Positions 36,401 through 42,875 of a DNA stretch of 57,607 nt are shown piece by piece. Position 1 is the first letter of the stretch, and each line of letters opens with the position of its first letter. The stretch comes from Desulfuromonadales bacterium. GTDB taxonomy: Bacteria; Desulfobacterota; Desulfuromonadia; Desulfuromonadales; BM103. The stretch is from positions 1 to 57,607 of the forward strand of contig JAMONP010000004.1 of assembly GCA_027065695.1 (NCBI GenBank), written 5' to 3'. The position numbers and the translations under genes are program-made. A model generated the notes under the pieces. It did no database searches. It saw only the letters and a list, made by a program, of their open reading frames with translations, and had not been told where the DNA came from.

Positions 36401-37446
36401 CCCCAGAGATCTTCACGCTTCGCAGTGCCACCAAATTCTGTGGGCAGCTCTGTGTAGTTCTCATTCAGCATAAAGTATGAAGGGTTGTTATTGTTATAGT
36501 TATGTCCACCATGACAGCCCATGCAGCCCATGTCGACAGTTGCAGAACCGTGCATGGAGGTAACAGGGTCCGAATTGTGACAGGTGGTACAGAAAGTCGT
36601 CGCTTTGGCCGGGTCGTTGACAAACTGGGGACCATCACCGCGCAGCATCAGACCATCACCATTGGTTGCGGCTCCAGGGCCATCAGCTGTAGAGCTATTC
36701 GAATCAGTGAAGTGCAGATTATGGCAGGAGAGGCAACTGACATTACCATTAACTAATTGGATACCATTGGCATAGGAGTCAGGAGCTGTGGCCGAATCGT
36801 CTGTGACCAATTTATAGTCTGCACTGTTGTTGCTCTGAAAAGTTGCGTAATCGGTCACCAACGGATGGCTGAGCAAACCATGGTTCGCTGGCACGGAATC
36901 ACCAAAAGTCTTATGGCAGGCCAGACACATCTCGTCGGGCGTCATCGGCGTGACACGGTCCGCCTTGGTTTGCATCAACGTCGGGTTGGTCGCGTATTCA
37001 CCGTGTGGATTATGACAACGCGAGCAAGCCACCTTGCCGGTCGTGGTTCCATAGCGACTATAGAAGCTGGGGTGTAAAGTCCGGTTCGGCTCAGCTGCGC
37101 CAGCCGCAGGGTTGGTCGAGGTCGCGGCCCAGTTGTGCGAGGTCTCTGCTCCAGGAGCAAGATTATTGCCGTACTGATTACTGGCATCGCCGGTGACAAA
37201 GCCTATGCTGGGAATCGCTGTGGGCGTTCCTTGTGGAGCACCAGGGTTCAGTGCGATTGGCACCGGACTCTGGTTATGGCATTGAGTACAAACATTATCA
37301 TTGCCCAGGGTATTGGCCGATGTCCCTGTAAGGTGGCATTCCTTACAATCGAAGAAATGCACTCCGGGTCCGGCACCTATGGCGAGGTGCGGGAGGACCA
37401 ACAGCAGTGCCAGACTTAGAAGGACGAGTGAACCTTTAGATCTCAT
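30493..37446 (-). CDS. Giant multiheme c-type cytochrome, 58 heme motifs counted
   Basis: 2317 residues with a signal peptide (LPHLAIGA, cleavage near residue 25). By hand I count 58 heme-binding motifs: 43 CXXCH and 15 CX4CH. The first 11 are CXXCH. Motifs 12-50 form 13 successive triads of CX4CH, CXXCH, CXXCH at ~120-160-residue period; the last eight are less regular. Interheme segments repeat themes such as TPxWGG and GxHxxHV, where the His residues are likely axial ligands. This is the Geobacter-type CxxxxCH...CxxCH repeat family (TIGR01904-like) at extreme length, expected to be secreted and to act as a long electron conduit. AGGAG precedes the ATG. It is the third gene of the 41230-30493 unit. 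Confidence 0.93.
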   Translation of the reverse strand: MRSKGSLVLLSLALLLVLPHLAIGAGPGVHFFDCKECHLTGTSANTLGNDNVCTQCHNQSPVPIALNPGAPQGTPTAIPSIGFVTGDASNQYGNNLAPGAETSHNWAATSTNPAAGAAEPNRTLHPSFYSRYGTTTGKVACSRCHNPHGEYATNPTLMQTKADRVTPMTPDEMCLACHKTFGDSVPANHGLLSHPLVTDYATFQSNNSADYKLVTDDSATAPDSYANGIQLVNGNVSCLSCHNLHFTDSNSSTADGPGAATNGDGLMLRGDGPQFVNDPAKATTFCTTCHNSDPVTSMHGSATVDMGCMGCHGGHNYNNNNPSYFMLNENYTELPTEFGGTAKREDLWGGTQVGVVDGFCESCHGDMADPPFNATRVHTQGENCSTCHRSHAEGAFSKPVGCDGCHGSPPQFNAPGNVAAAGYVLNGYAWAPNGSNSAVQYDYLNDSGHFKDETTTPHVSHAGTTSRYGFSCQVCHNTHITDFAGTHNKDNTSFRDVLEAGYTYDSKSVASGAANPVYNDAAANCNNVYCHSNGGVNDGAGTRTFNFTTPGWNATKDTIVGQSNECSSCHGNDSATMTSSNNSVTHQAHLGQGFSCNICHVDTASGSTALQTGAINVKHMNQLIDVVFDETSPLKAGGANVAHGANPWGGPGNVTCSAVYCHSTGQDAVPGDRVYKSITWTSSGPLTCNSCHNITAGTNQTAAHAAHVNGSTSNVGRNLDCAVCHDDTMNAGNNTTIAAVAFHVNGQVDVAMPVTIDPAQDCSTSLCHSDGNLGSVTDHVATANPKNNTPAWTLADSTPGTFNACDKCHGDDATNKAYPAYADGGAGSTDANSHNKHVGSSNIPCQDCHVTTTLDSTSVVLGGTHVDQKIDVSSSKINSWDGTTCSATVCHGAGTPQWGGTVACGSCHAANNTLAQSHPAHYNAVAVGDYANETNSSTTGNYIIQCGVCHSTNGTVGITHAGGWVRSTVPRLTAEVNFDGTVADTSATYTSGSGETADNGFYYSDATCASLYCHGNFGGNGNAASPTWGSAASGACGSCHDADNSVAMDGGAHDVHVKNIGINCDVCHGATAVNSTGGIADKSLHVNQSLNWHLDASKAQLTTSSTYRGSNAGTRVKADVGSLPYGNCDNIYCHSDVQASPPSGYNGVTFATPNWGGAVNCGDCHNAGPAGGVTEQTSGSHSDHVSASKYAIGCTQCHQGAGTGTAKHADFAVDVSINGSWGGNYNGTPVPGDAYSNCSTVYCHSNGQTGGGRVDSTPTWGTTINDCVSCHEGATAATNLSGAHEEHTVTASAGTTIGKTLGCVDCHTTTVSDNTTIADYTLHVNGGVDVTSCATNVCHSNGNFGADLVQYNPNFATDTLDCFNCHGDNTSKSHPVYASNGAAATSANTHVEHVETSLISCEECHADTSKTGTSIDGLTPALHVDGAIDVVFKQTGSFDGATDTCSTTYCHGSGTPQWGGPALNCDSCHSASSALANSHGVHYNSATVATAINANNNSTAGRYIFQCGNCHNATTHAGGAVSTVQAAEVNLAGSGSYSANVTAAAASPDRGFAFTDGTCGTNDCHNDGTAAKGAPNTTAPQWTSSLAATCTGCHNNNVASGSAMVSGAHTKHINNANNGASKACQSCHNATVDATDRAISNKSVHVNTLLNVAILGSLDGGNSAYAGSCDAVYCHSTGQSTSNGNSATPTYNTVTWAIPASAACGTCHKVTEATGLTSGSHAAHLGTSGVNGCADCHTGALNDASAYNSSNHVNKLIDVANTYTLGGVPGNGYGTCSTASCHDDGTGTLAVTPQWGTTGGCASCHLSNMVSGSHNNHLGSAINNTAISCGNCHDSAVKDTTAPIEHLDTWVNVYNSATGDFGGSYLTGKAKGTAYGSCATTYCHGDSLKFSTIDQTAGLYNVAVNPTWGSNLSNGTCDYCHGFPPVGDIGSGAQHPTSTSCDSCHFHVNATNNGFVDVTKHIDRIVQVDGGDACIDCHGAGKYKDPNLNHPDHADHTDVYAFIAGKSLTTGDYGDPAKGWFDVTYDATGRLVAGCGQCHSDDQATFHLSGVVDMQLDPNSATQLIPTPNAKRGNTGESYSQVTGQCSAVYCHSDGNGTYDATPPTWGGIAENLTCADCHGNSPTTAAHGVHEVGIHYAELYDPATPGLLTASGTVGSGAAHGDTDVSTTINCFTCHNGTVTNSANSANSTCVTCHNSRTGNALIGDELASIQVSSTVHLNGAKDVTFADLSLYKSKAQLRDNLSDADDGISILSAIWNRITGYKGATDYDQPKAAFATPTYTSGTATCSTVACHNNNDATWAAPTNDCMACHTSLPK

Positions 37447-37511
37447 GATGCCTACTCCTGAGAGTAATCAATTTGGGAGCAATCAATTTACTATTAGTCA
37501 TCAAATATCAC

Positions 37512-38333
37512 TTATTTATTGTGGCAAGACAGACAGAGGTCGCTGCCGGTATTGGGCCTGATCAGAAACGGTGTGTAGTTATTGCTGTTAATTCCACTTA
37601 CATAGTCAACATGGGGGTCGTGACAACTCGAACACTCGACCCGGTCGTTAGTACCGAAGAAACGTATTCCTTCACCCTTGTAGGTCGTCGCAGCGAGAAC
37701 CGTACGCAACTCGTTCTCCTTGCTACCACCAACACCGTACGCCGGATCGGCCAGAACGTCACTGTAACTGAATGAAATCGGGTGGTCGTCGGTGAGATCA
37801 CCGGTACCGCTTGTATTACCAGGCGCAGCACCTATGCGTGAGCCTACCCCACCAAACAGATCGATAATCTCGGTATCAGGATCATTATTGAACAGGGTTT
37901 CAATCGGAGTCGTGCGGTCATTCGGCACATTAATAAGGTGATTGACTGAAATGCTGCCGTCATGACAGGACATGCAGATCAATGATTCATCATTGACAAT
38001 ACGCGACACAGACAACCCCTGCAGGACACTCGAGAGCGTCACGCTGTTGTAGTGGGTAAAGGATGTATTGGAGGGGGTACTGTGGTTCCAGAGCGGCCCG
38101 TCGAGGATACCACCGTGCGGCGTATGACAGAAGACACAGATCTGATCCTCATTTGTGGCATAGAACGAGGAACCAGCACCGCCGATAGCCGGATCGACAC
38201 CTGTCGCTGACAAGTTATGGATGGTATTCTCCACCTTGGCAAGCCCCCTGCCCCAGGCAACAGAAGCAGCAGTAAGTATCAGTATCCCGACAACACTACA
38301 AATCAAAACATTTCGATTGGTCCTCTTGGTCAT
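37512..38333 (-). CDS. Exported tetraheme c-type cytochrome
   Basis: 273 residues from the ATG at 38333; the frame reaches 38366, but that would put the signal peptide too far in. A hydrophobic signal precedes AWGRGLAKVENTIHNLS. Four CXXCH sites: CVFCHTPHGG, CMSCHDGSIS, CSSCHDPH and CLSCHNK at the very C-terminus. CxxCHTPH and CHDPH are typical of doubled-CXXCH periplasmic or outer-membrane-associated cytochromes. It sits between the NHL/FG-GAP protein and the giant cytochrome with gaps of about 60 bp and probably hands electrons to the latter. Confidence 0.9.
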   Translation of the reverse strand: MTKRTNRNVLICSVVGILILTAASVAWGRGLAKVENTIHNLSATGVDPAIGGAGSSFYATNEDQICVFCHTPHGGILDGPLWNHSTPSNTSFTHYNSVTLSSVLQGLSVSRIVNDESLICMSCHDGSISVNHLINVPNDRTTPIETLFNNDPDTEIIDLFGGVGSRIGAAPGNTSGTGDLTDDHPISFSYSDVLADPAYGVGGSKENELRTVLAATTYKGEGIRFFGTNDRVECSSCHDPHVDYVSGINSNNYTPFLIRPNTGSDLCLSCHNK

Positions 38334-38392
38334 TAATCCATGCCCCACGCTATAAGTTATAGTCAATACGCTCTTAAATTGATTAAGGTTTC

Positions 38393-41230
38393 TTACAGTA
38401 ACGCCAGCAATTCCATAGCCGACTGTTGTGCTGCACCATTGGGTAGTGCCGATAGCAGCGTTGCTGTTGCATCTGCGGCGTCATCAAGATCGCCCGAGGT
38501 AACCAGTGCACCAATGGCGGCAACATCATCGCTTAACTGCGGCGCTTCGACAGCAACCAGCTCTGCCAGTTCGGCAACTTTATCGCTCAAGGCAGTAAAG
38601 AAGCTGGCAACCGGCTTATGGCTTTTACCTGCCAGATAGACGATCTTGCCGTTACTTTGCCCCGCCAGCAACTGCTTACCTGAGCCGTTCAAAGCAATCG
38701 GGAAAACGCCACTTAAATCGGCACGACGAGCTCTGAACCGCTGACCAGCTTGGTAAATACCGTCAACCTGCGCGTAAACAGTTACCTTGCCATTCACAGT
38801 CAGCAGCAGTTCCTGCTGGCCATCAGCATCCCAGTCGGTCGGGAAAGGAACTACTGCACCCTTCACCGAGAAGAGGACAACAGGAGCAGCCAGTAGCGGC
38901 GCAGCGTCATCGCCCTGGTTCAGGAATACGACAATCTGACCGGCCGCATTGCCGACCAGAAGATCCTTGGCACCGTCACCGTTGTAATCAATTACGGCTG
39001 GAGCTGCGCTGCCACTCACCGATATGGCACTACCGGCAGCCTGGATATCGGCGCCGCCACCAAAGGCCGGGGCTGCTTCGAGGCCGCTGTTAATAAAGAG
39101 CTTCACCGTACCGTCGGCCTGGCCGACGATCAGGTCTTTGCGGCCATCATTGTTCCAGTCGGCCACAAAAGGTACCGCATCCGGCATGACCGGCAGACCG
39201 AGAGAGATCCCTTTATCGAATCTGAGTCGACGGCGACCGTCTATCTGCATGTTTGCAAAAAGCGTGAGCTGCCCGGAGCCATCACCAACCAACAGGTCAA
39301 GTGTGCCGTCGTTGTCAAAATCAACCAGGAAAGGTGCCGCAGAACCACTTACGGAAAGTCCGGAGCGACCATTAATGCCTCTGCGGCGAGCCCTTAACTT
39401 TTTAACAGCCATGGCCGGCACCAGTTCGGCGTAAAGGTCAACATTAGCGTTTTCAACCAAGGTAACTTGGGCGACAAAAGGTTCGAAGCCGGTTCTCTCT
39501 ACAACAACAGACAGAGTTCCCGGGGTAAAGTCGCGCAATTCGACGGGGGCAACTCCAACAGTTTGGCCGGCATAAGCATGGTTGCCTGAGAAGGAGACGA
39601 CCGCATCCGGCATGTTGGCTGTAATAGTCAGGGCTGTCGTGTCATAAACAAATTGCCCGGTAGCACTCGGTTCAGAGATTGTCTGCTCATCATCCAGAGC
39701 TAATACGCGCCAGAAGTAGCTGGTGCTGTCAACCAGGTCGCCGTATGCGGCAAAGGCATCGATGGTCAAGGCCGTATCACTCAGAGTTGCTTCAGCAATA
39801 ACCTGAGCAAAGGCTTCATCGAAAGCTATTTCAACCTGATAGGTAACATTGTTGTCATTTGGGTCGGGATCGCTGGAGGCACCCCAGGAGAGTGTATCCA
39901 GACCATCGATCGACTCACCATTGAGCGGAGCAATCAACTCTGGCACCGAAGGGGCTTCTTCAACAGCGTTAACAACAAAGTTTGCCGAAGCACTCACTGC
40001 TGAGGATTTATCACCATCGCTTGCCTGTACTGTCCATGAGAAAGCAGTATTTTCCTCTAGAGCGACATCGACCACAACGCTCGTGGTATCACCCGCTACC
40101 TCCTGCACATTTGCTTCAAACACCACCACACCGTCCTGAGTGAGCACGAAGTTGTAAATGAGTGAATCACCATCTTCATCGATAGCATTATTGATAGCTA
40201 GCACAGGACTTACTGTATTGACCTCACTCCCCGCAATGGGGCTCTGCTGAACCGGTACGGACGGGGCGTGATTTACATACATCGGATTCTGACCGCCATC
40301 GATACCGAAGATCTCGATACGGCCAGTGTCGCAACCGACAAACAGGCGGCTGTTGGCATCGTCGAAGATCACATCGATGACACTGTTCAGTTGACCAACT
40401 TCATAACCTTTCTGAGTATAAGCTCCCAGGTAGCTGAAGCCCGCACTGGTAACACGAATCTGCGACGACATGTAATCAAGAAAATAACCCCGACCTTGAG
40501 CGTCAAAGGCCAGACCACGGGGTGCATGCATAATAGGGGAACCGAAATTTGCGGCAGACGACTTAAGGTAGGAGACGGGGGCGTTCGCACTAAGATCGGC
40601 ATTGATGGTAAATACCTGAACCTTACCATTTAAAGCTGAGCTGTCAGCGACGACGACCTTACCAGACGGATTAATCGCCATGCCGCCCATCTGCATAAAC
40701 TGGCCGTCATTTGTACCAATCCCTCCGAAACGGCTCTGATATTGACCTGAAGCATTGTAGACCTTGACCAGCATCTCGCCAGCATCAACAACAAAGACAT
40801 TACCGGCGGCATCAAGATCAATTGCCCCAGCCAAACCAAATTCCGGGCCACCTGCTTCAGCACCGGCCAGAGTCCCGACCACAGCCCCGGCCGCATCAAC
40901 GATCACAACCGCCTGCTCGCGTGAGACATAAATACGGGTCCCACCTGGAGATACGGCAAGACCGCGGCCAGTCGCCTGCAGATCAAAGCTTTGCAGCAGA
41001 TCACCATAAGGACTGAACTTATACACCTGCCCACCACGGGCATCAGCCACATACAGGTTGCCAGCTCCATCCAGGTCCATTGCGCCGGGCACCCGTAGTG
41101 TGCCAACCCCGAGCTGACCCAATGAAGTAAAGGTCGGCGCAGCAACCGCAAGAGTCGGGATGAGCCATATAACACCAAGCAACAGTGATATCACCGTAAT
41201 AAGGCTGAATAGCGAGCGTGATCGTTTCAT
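38393..41230 (-). CDS. Secreted NHL beta-propeller / PEGA / FG-GAP protein
   Basis: 945 residues with a signal peptide (IPTLAVAAP). Residues ~35-330 are NHL-type propeller blades (VPGAMDLDGAGNLYVADARGGQVYKF; LAGAIDLDAAGNVFVVDAG). Residues ~335-560 hold two FN3-like domains. Residues ~560-640 form a PEGA domain (GVAPVELRDFTPGTLSVVVERTGFEPF). Residues ~650-870 hold FG-GAP repeats (VDFDNDGTLDLLVGDGSG; ADWNNDGRKDLIVGQADG; IDYNGDGAKDLLVGNAAG). A helical tail ends the protein. NHL proteins commonly accompany porin-cytochrome operons in Geobacter; a scaffold role on the cell surface is likely. GGAGG precedes the ATG, and a candidate sigma-54 promoter lies ~48 bp upstream. First gene of the cytochrome unit. 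Confidence 0.88.
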   Translation of the reverse strand: MKRSRSLFSLITVISLLLGVIWLIPTLAVAAPTFTSLGQLGVGTLRVPGAMDLDGAGNLYVADARGGQVYKFSPYGDLLQSFDLQATGRGLAVSPGGTRIYVSREQAVVIVDAAGAVVGTLAGAEAGGPEFGLAGAIDLDAAGNVFVVDAGEMLVKVYNASGQYQSRFGGIGTNDGQFMQMGGMAINPSGKVVVADSSALNGKVQVFTINADLSANAPVSYLKSSAANFGSPIMHAPRGLAFDAQGRGYFLDYMSSQIRVTSAGFSYLGAYTQKGYEVGQLNSVIDVIFDDANSRLFVGCDTGRIEIFGIDGGQNPMYVNHAPSVPVQQSPIAGSEVNTVSPVLAINNAIDEDGDSLIYNFVLTQDGVVVFEANVQEVAGDTTSVVVDVALEENTAFSWTVQASDGDKSSAVSASANFVVNAVEEAPSVPELIAPLNGESIDGLDTLSWGASSDPDPNDNNVTYQVEIAFDEAFAQVIAEATLSDTALTIDAFAAYGDLVDSTSYFWRVLALDDEQTISEPSATGQFVYDTTALTITANMPDAVVSFSGNHAYAGQTVGVAPVELRDFTPGTLSVVVERTGFEPFVAQVTLVENANVDLYAELVPAMAVKKLRARRRGINGRSGLSVSGSAAPFLVDFDNDGTLDLLVGDGSGQLTLFANMQIDGRRRLRFDKGISLGLPVMPDAVPFVADWNNDGRKDLIVGQADGTVKLFINSGLEAAPAFGGGADIQAAGSAISVSGSAAPAVIDYNGDGAKDLLVGNAAGQIVVFLNQGDDAAPLLAAPVVLFSVKGAVVPFPTDWDADGQQELLLTVNGKVTVYAQVDGIYQAGQRFRARRADLSGVFPIALNGSGKQLLAGQSNGKIVYLAGKSHKPVASFFTALSDKVAELAELVAVEAPQLSDDVAAIGALVTSGDLDDAADATATLLSALPNGAAQQSAMELLALL

Positions 41231-41277
41231 TGTGATGCCTCCTGCAGTAATAGTGCTGCCTGCATAAAGTCAAATAT

Positions 41278-41293
41278 TGCAAATAGTTAACCA
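41278..41293 (-). promoter_or_regulatory. Candidate sigma-54 (-24/-12) promoter of the cytochrome operon
   Basis: On the minus strand TGGTTAACTATTTGCA keeps the invariant GG and GC dinucleotides with exactly ten bases between them. The -12 half TTGCA is perfect, whereas -24 TGGTTA departs from TGGCAC. Transcription would start about 36 bases before the NHL protein gene. The neighbouring regulator is a sigma-54 activator, which supports the call. Confidence 0.6.
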
Positions 41294-41335
41294 GCCTAAA
41301 GACAAACTTCCGTCATCAGTGGGGGAATGTTCGAC

Positions 41336-41363
41336 AGGTTGTCAATGCAACCTTGGTACCAAG
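41336..41363. promoter_or_regulatory. Candidate enhancer sites for the NtrC-type regulator
   Basis: Two overlapping dyads, aggttg-tcaatg-caacct (41336-41353) and the perfect palindrome cttggtaccaag (41352-41363), lie ~45-70 bp upstream of the -24 box. That is the usual place for activator binding. Confidence 0.4.
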
Positions 41364-41434
41364 ATTAATTTTGGTCTTTTGGCAGAGGGAAATGTGAATG
41401 TAAGTGCAGGCGGGTAAAACGGATCACCGAAAAG

Positions 41435-41463
41435 GGCAAAGCAGGTAAATCTCTTGCTTTGCC
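41435..41463 (-). terminator. Terminator of the sensor-regulator genes
   Basis: GGCAAAGCA / TGCTTTGCC arms form a nine-bp stem on the minus strand, followed by CTTTTC, 27 bp after the regulator stop. It separates the regulatory genes from the cytochrome operon. Confidence 0.8.
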
Positions 41464-41489
41464 TCTACGGGTTTTCGGAGTGCTGCAGT

Positions 41490-42875
41490 CTAGCCCAAAA
41501 ATCCAAACTTCTTCATACGGTAACGGAATGCGTCGATGCCGAGATTGAGTTTCTTGGCAGCTTTCGACTGGTTGCCTTCGGCAATCTCCAGGGATTGGCG
41601 GATCAACTCCCGTTCGACATCCTCGATATCTATCCCTTCTGGTGGGATGCGTAGATTCATTGGCCCGGACGCGACATCACCGGTCTTCGAGATCAATTCC
41701 CTGGGGAGATGTTCGAGCATAAGAGTCTCCTCGTTTTCGAGAATAATTGCCCGCTCAATAATATTGCGTAACTCACGCACATTGCCCGGCCACTCGTATT
41801 CTTCGAGAAACTTGCGCGCCATCTTGGAGACACCGACAACATCCTTGGCGAACTCTTTATTGTAATGTTGAATAAAGAATTCAACCAATGGCATAATATC
41901 GTCACGACGTTCACGCAGTGCCGGCAGATAAATAGGAATCACCTGGAGACGATAGTAGAGATCGTTGCGGAAGGTCTTTTCCTCTATCTTCTTGAGTAGC
42001 TCCTGATTAGTCGCAGAAACAATACGCACATCGACCGGGATCTCCTTGGTGCCGCCAACCCTGCGGAAAGTGCGCTCTTCGAGAACCCGCAGCAACTTGG
42101 CCTGCATCCCCATCTCCATATCACCGATTTCATCGAGAAAGAGGGTGCCGCCATCAGCGACTTCGAAAAGACCGCGCTTCTGAGTTTTGGCATCGGTAAA
42201 AGCACCTCTTTCATGCCCCATCAACTCACTTTCCAGCAGAGCTTCCGGAACAGCAGCACAGTTGATTGCCATAAAAGGCTTGTCCTTGCGCCCACTCTCC
42301 ATATGAATGGCCCGGGCAATCAGTTCCTTGCCGGTACCGCTCTCGCCCTGAATCAGAACCGTACTGGCATCACTTGTCGCCACCTTGCGCACCATGTCGA
42401 GCACCTGCTTCATATGGCGACTGTCACCGATGATATTGTCTATGCCGAACTTGCTTTTCTGAGCGGAGCGCAAGTGGGCCACTTCCTTGCGCAGTTGGCG
42501 TGTTTCGAGGGCTTTCTTGACGATGATCGAGAGTTCATCAAGATTAAAGGGCTTATTGATATAGTCATAAGCGCCAAGACGCATTGCCTTGACAGCAGTT
42601 TCAAGCACGCCAAGAGCCGTGACCATAATCACCAGGATATCGTCGTCGATTTCCTTGACTTTCTCCAAGACTTCGAGACCGTCCATGCCTGGCAGTTGAA
42701 TATCAAGCAGCATCAGTTCGGGGGCATCTTCTTGCACTCTCTTTAGAGCATCTTCGCCGCTGCCAGCAGTTACGACATCGTAGCCCTGTTTTTTCAGGGA
42801 CTGCTCCAGAGACCAGCGAATCAGGTGTTCATCGTCAACGACCAGTATTCTTGTATTACGCACGTTCTTCCTCAT
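41490..42875 (-). CDS. Sigma-54-dependent NtrC-family response regulator
   Basis: 461 residues. The receiver domain (1-125) has the phosphoacceptor Asp58 (LLDIQLPGMDG). The AAA+ domain (~148-380) has Walker A GESGTGKE (177-184), the sigma-54-contact loop GAFTDA (224-229), Walker B GGTLFLDEIGD, and RNDLYYRLQVIPI. The C-terminal Fis-type helix-turn-helix is EGNQSKAAKKLNLGIDAFRYRMKKFG. It overlaps the kinase gene. The ATG at 42875 is weak, whereas GTG at 42863 has GAGG six bases upstream and may be the true start. It likely activates the cytochrome operon just downstream. Confidence 0.95.
   Translation of the reverse strand: MRKNVRNTRILVVDDEHLIRWSLEQSLKKQGYDVVTAGSGEDALKRVQEDAPELMLLDIQLPGMDGLEVLEKVKEIDDDILVIMVTALGVLETAVKAMRLGAYDYINKPFNLDELSIIVKKALETRQLRKEVAHLRSAQKSKFGIDNIIGDSRHMKQVLDMVRKVATSDASTVLIQGESGTGKELIARAIHMESGRKDKPFMAINCAAVPEALLESELMGHERGAFTDAKTQKRGLFEVADGGTLFLDEIGDMEMGMQAKLLRVLEERTFRRVGGTKEIPVDVRIVSATNQELLKKIEEKTFRNDLYYRLQVIPIYLPALRERRDDIMPLVEFFIQHYNKEFAKDVVGVSKMARKFLEEYEWPGNVRELRNIIERAIILENEETLMLEHLPRELISKTGDVASGPMNLRIPPEGIDIEDVERELIRQSLEIAEGNQSKAAKKLNLGIDAFRYRMKKFGFLG

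Noticed and set aside
37512-41230. Porin-cytochrome outer-membrane conduit including a beta-barrel gene
   Set aside because: No product in the operon shows the alternating amphipathic strands of a large barrel, so the porin is not claimed.
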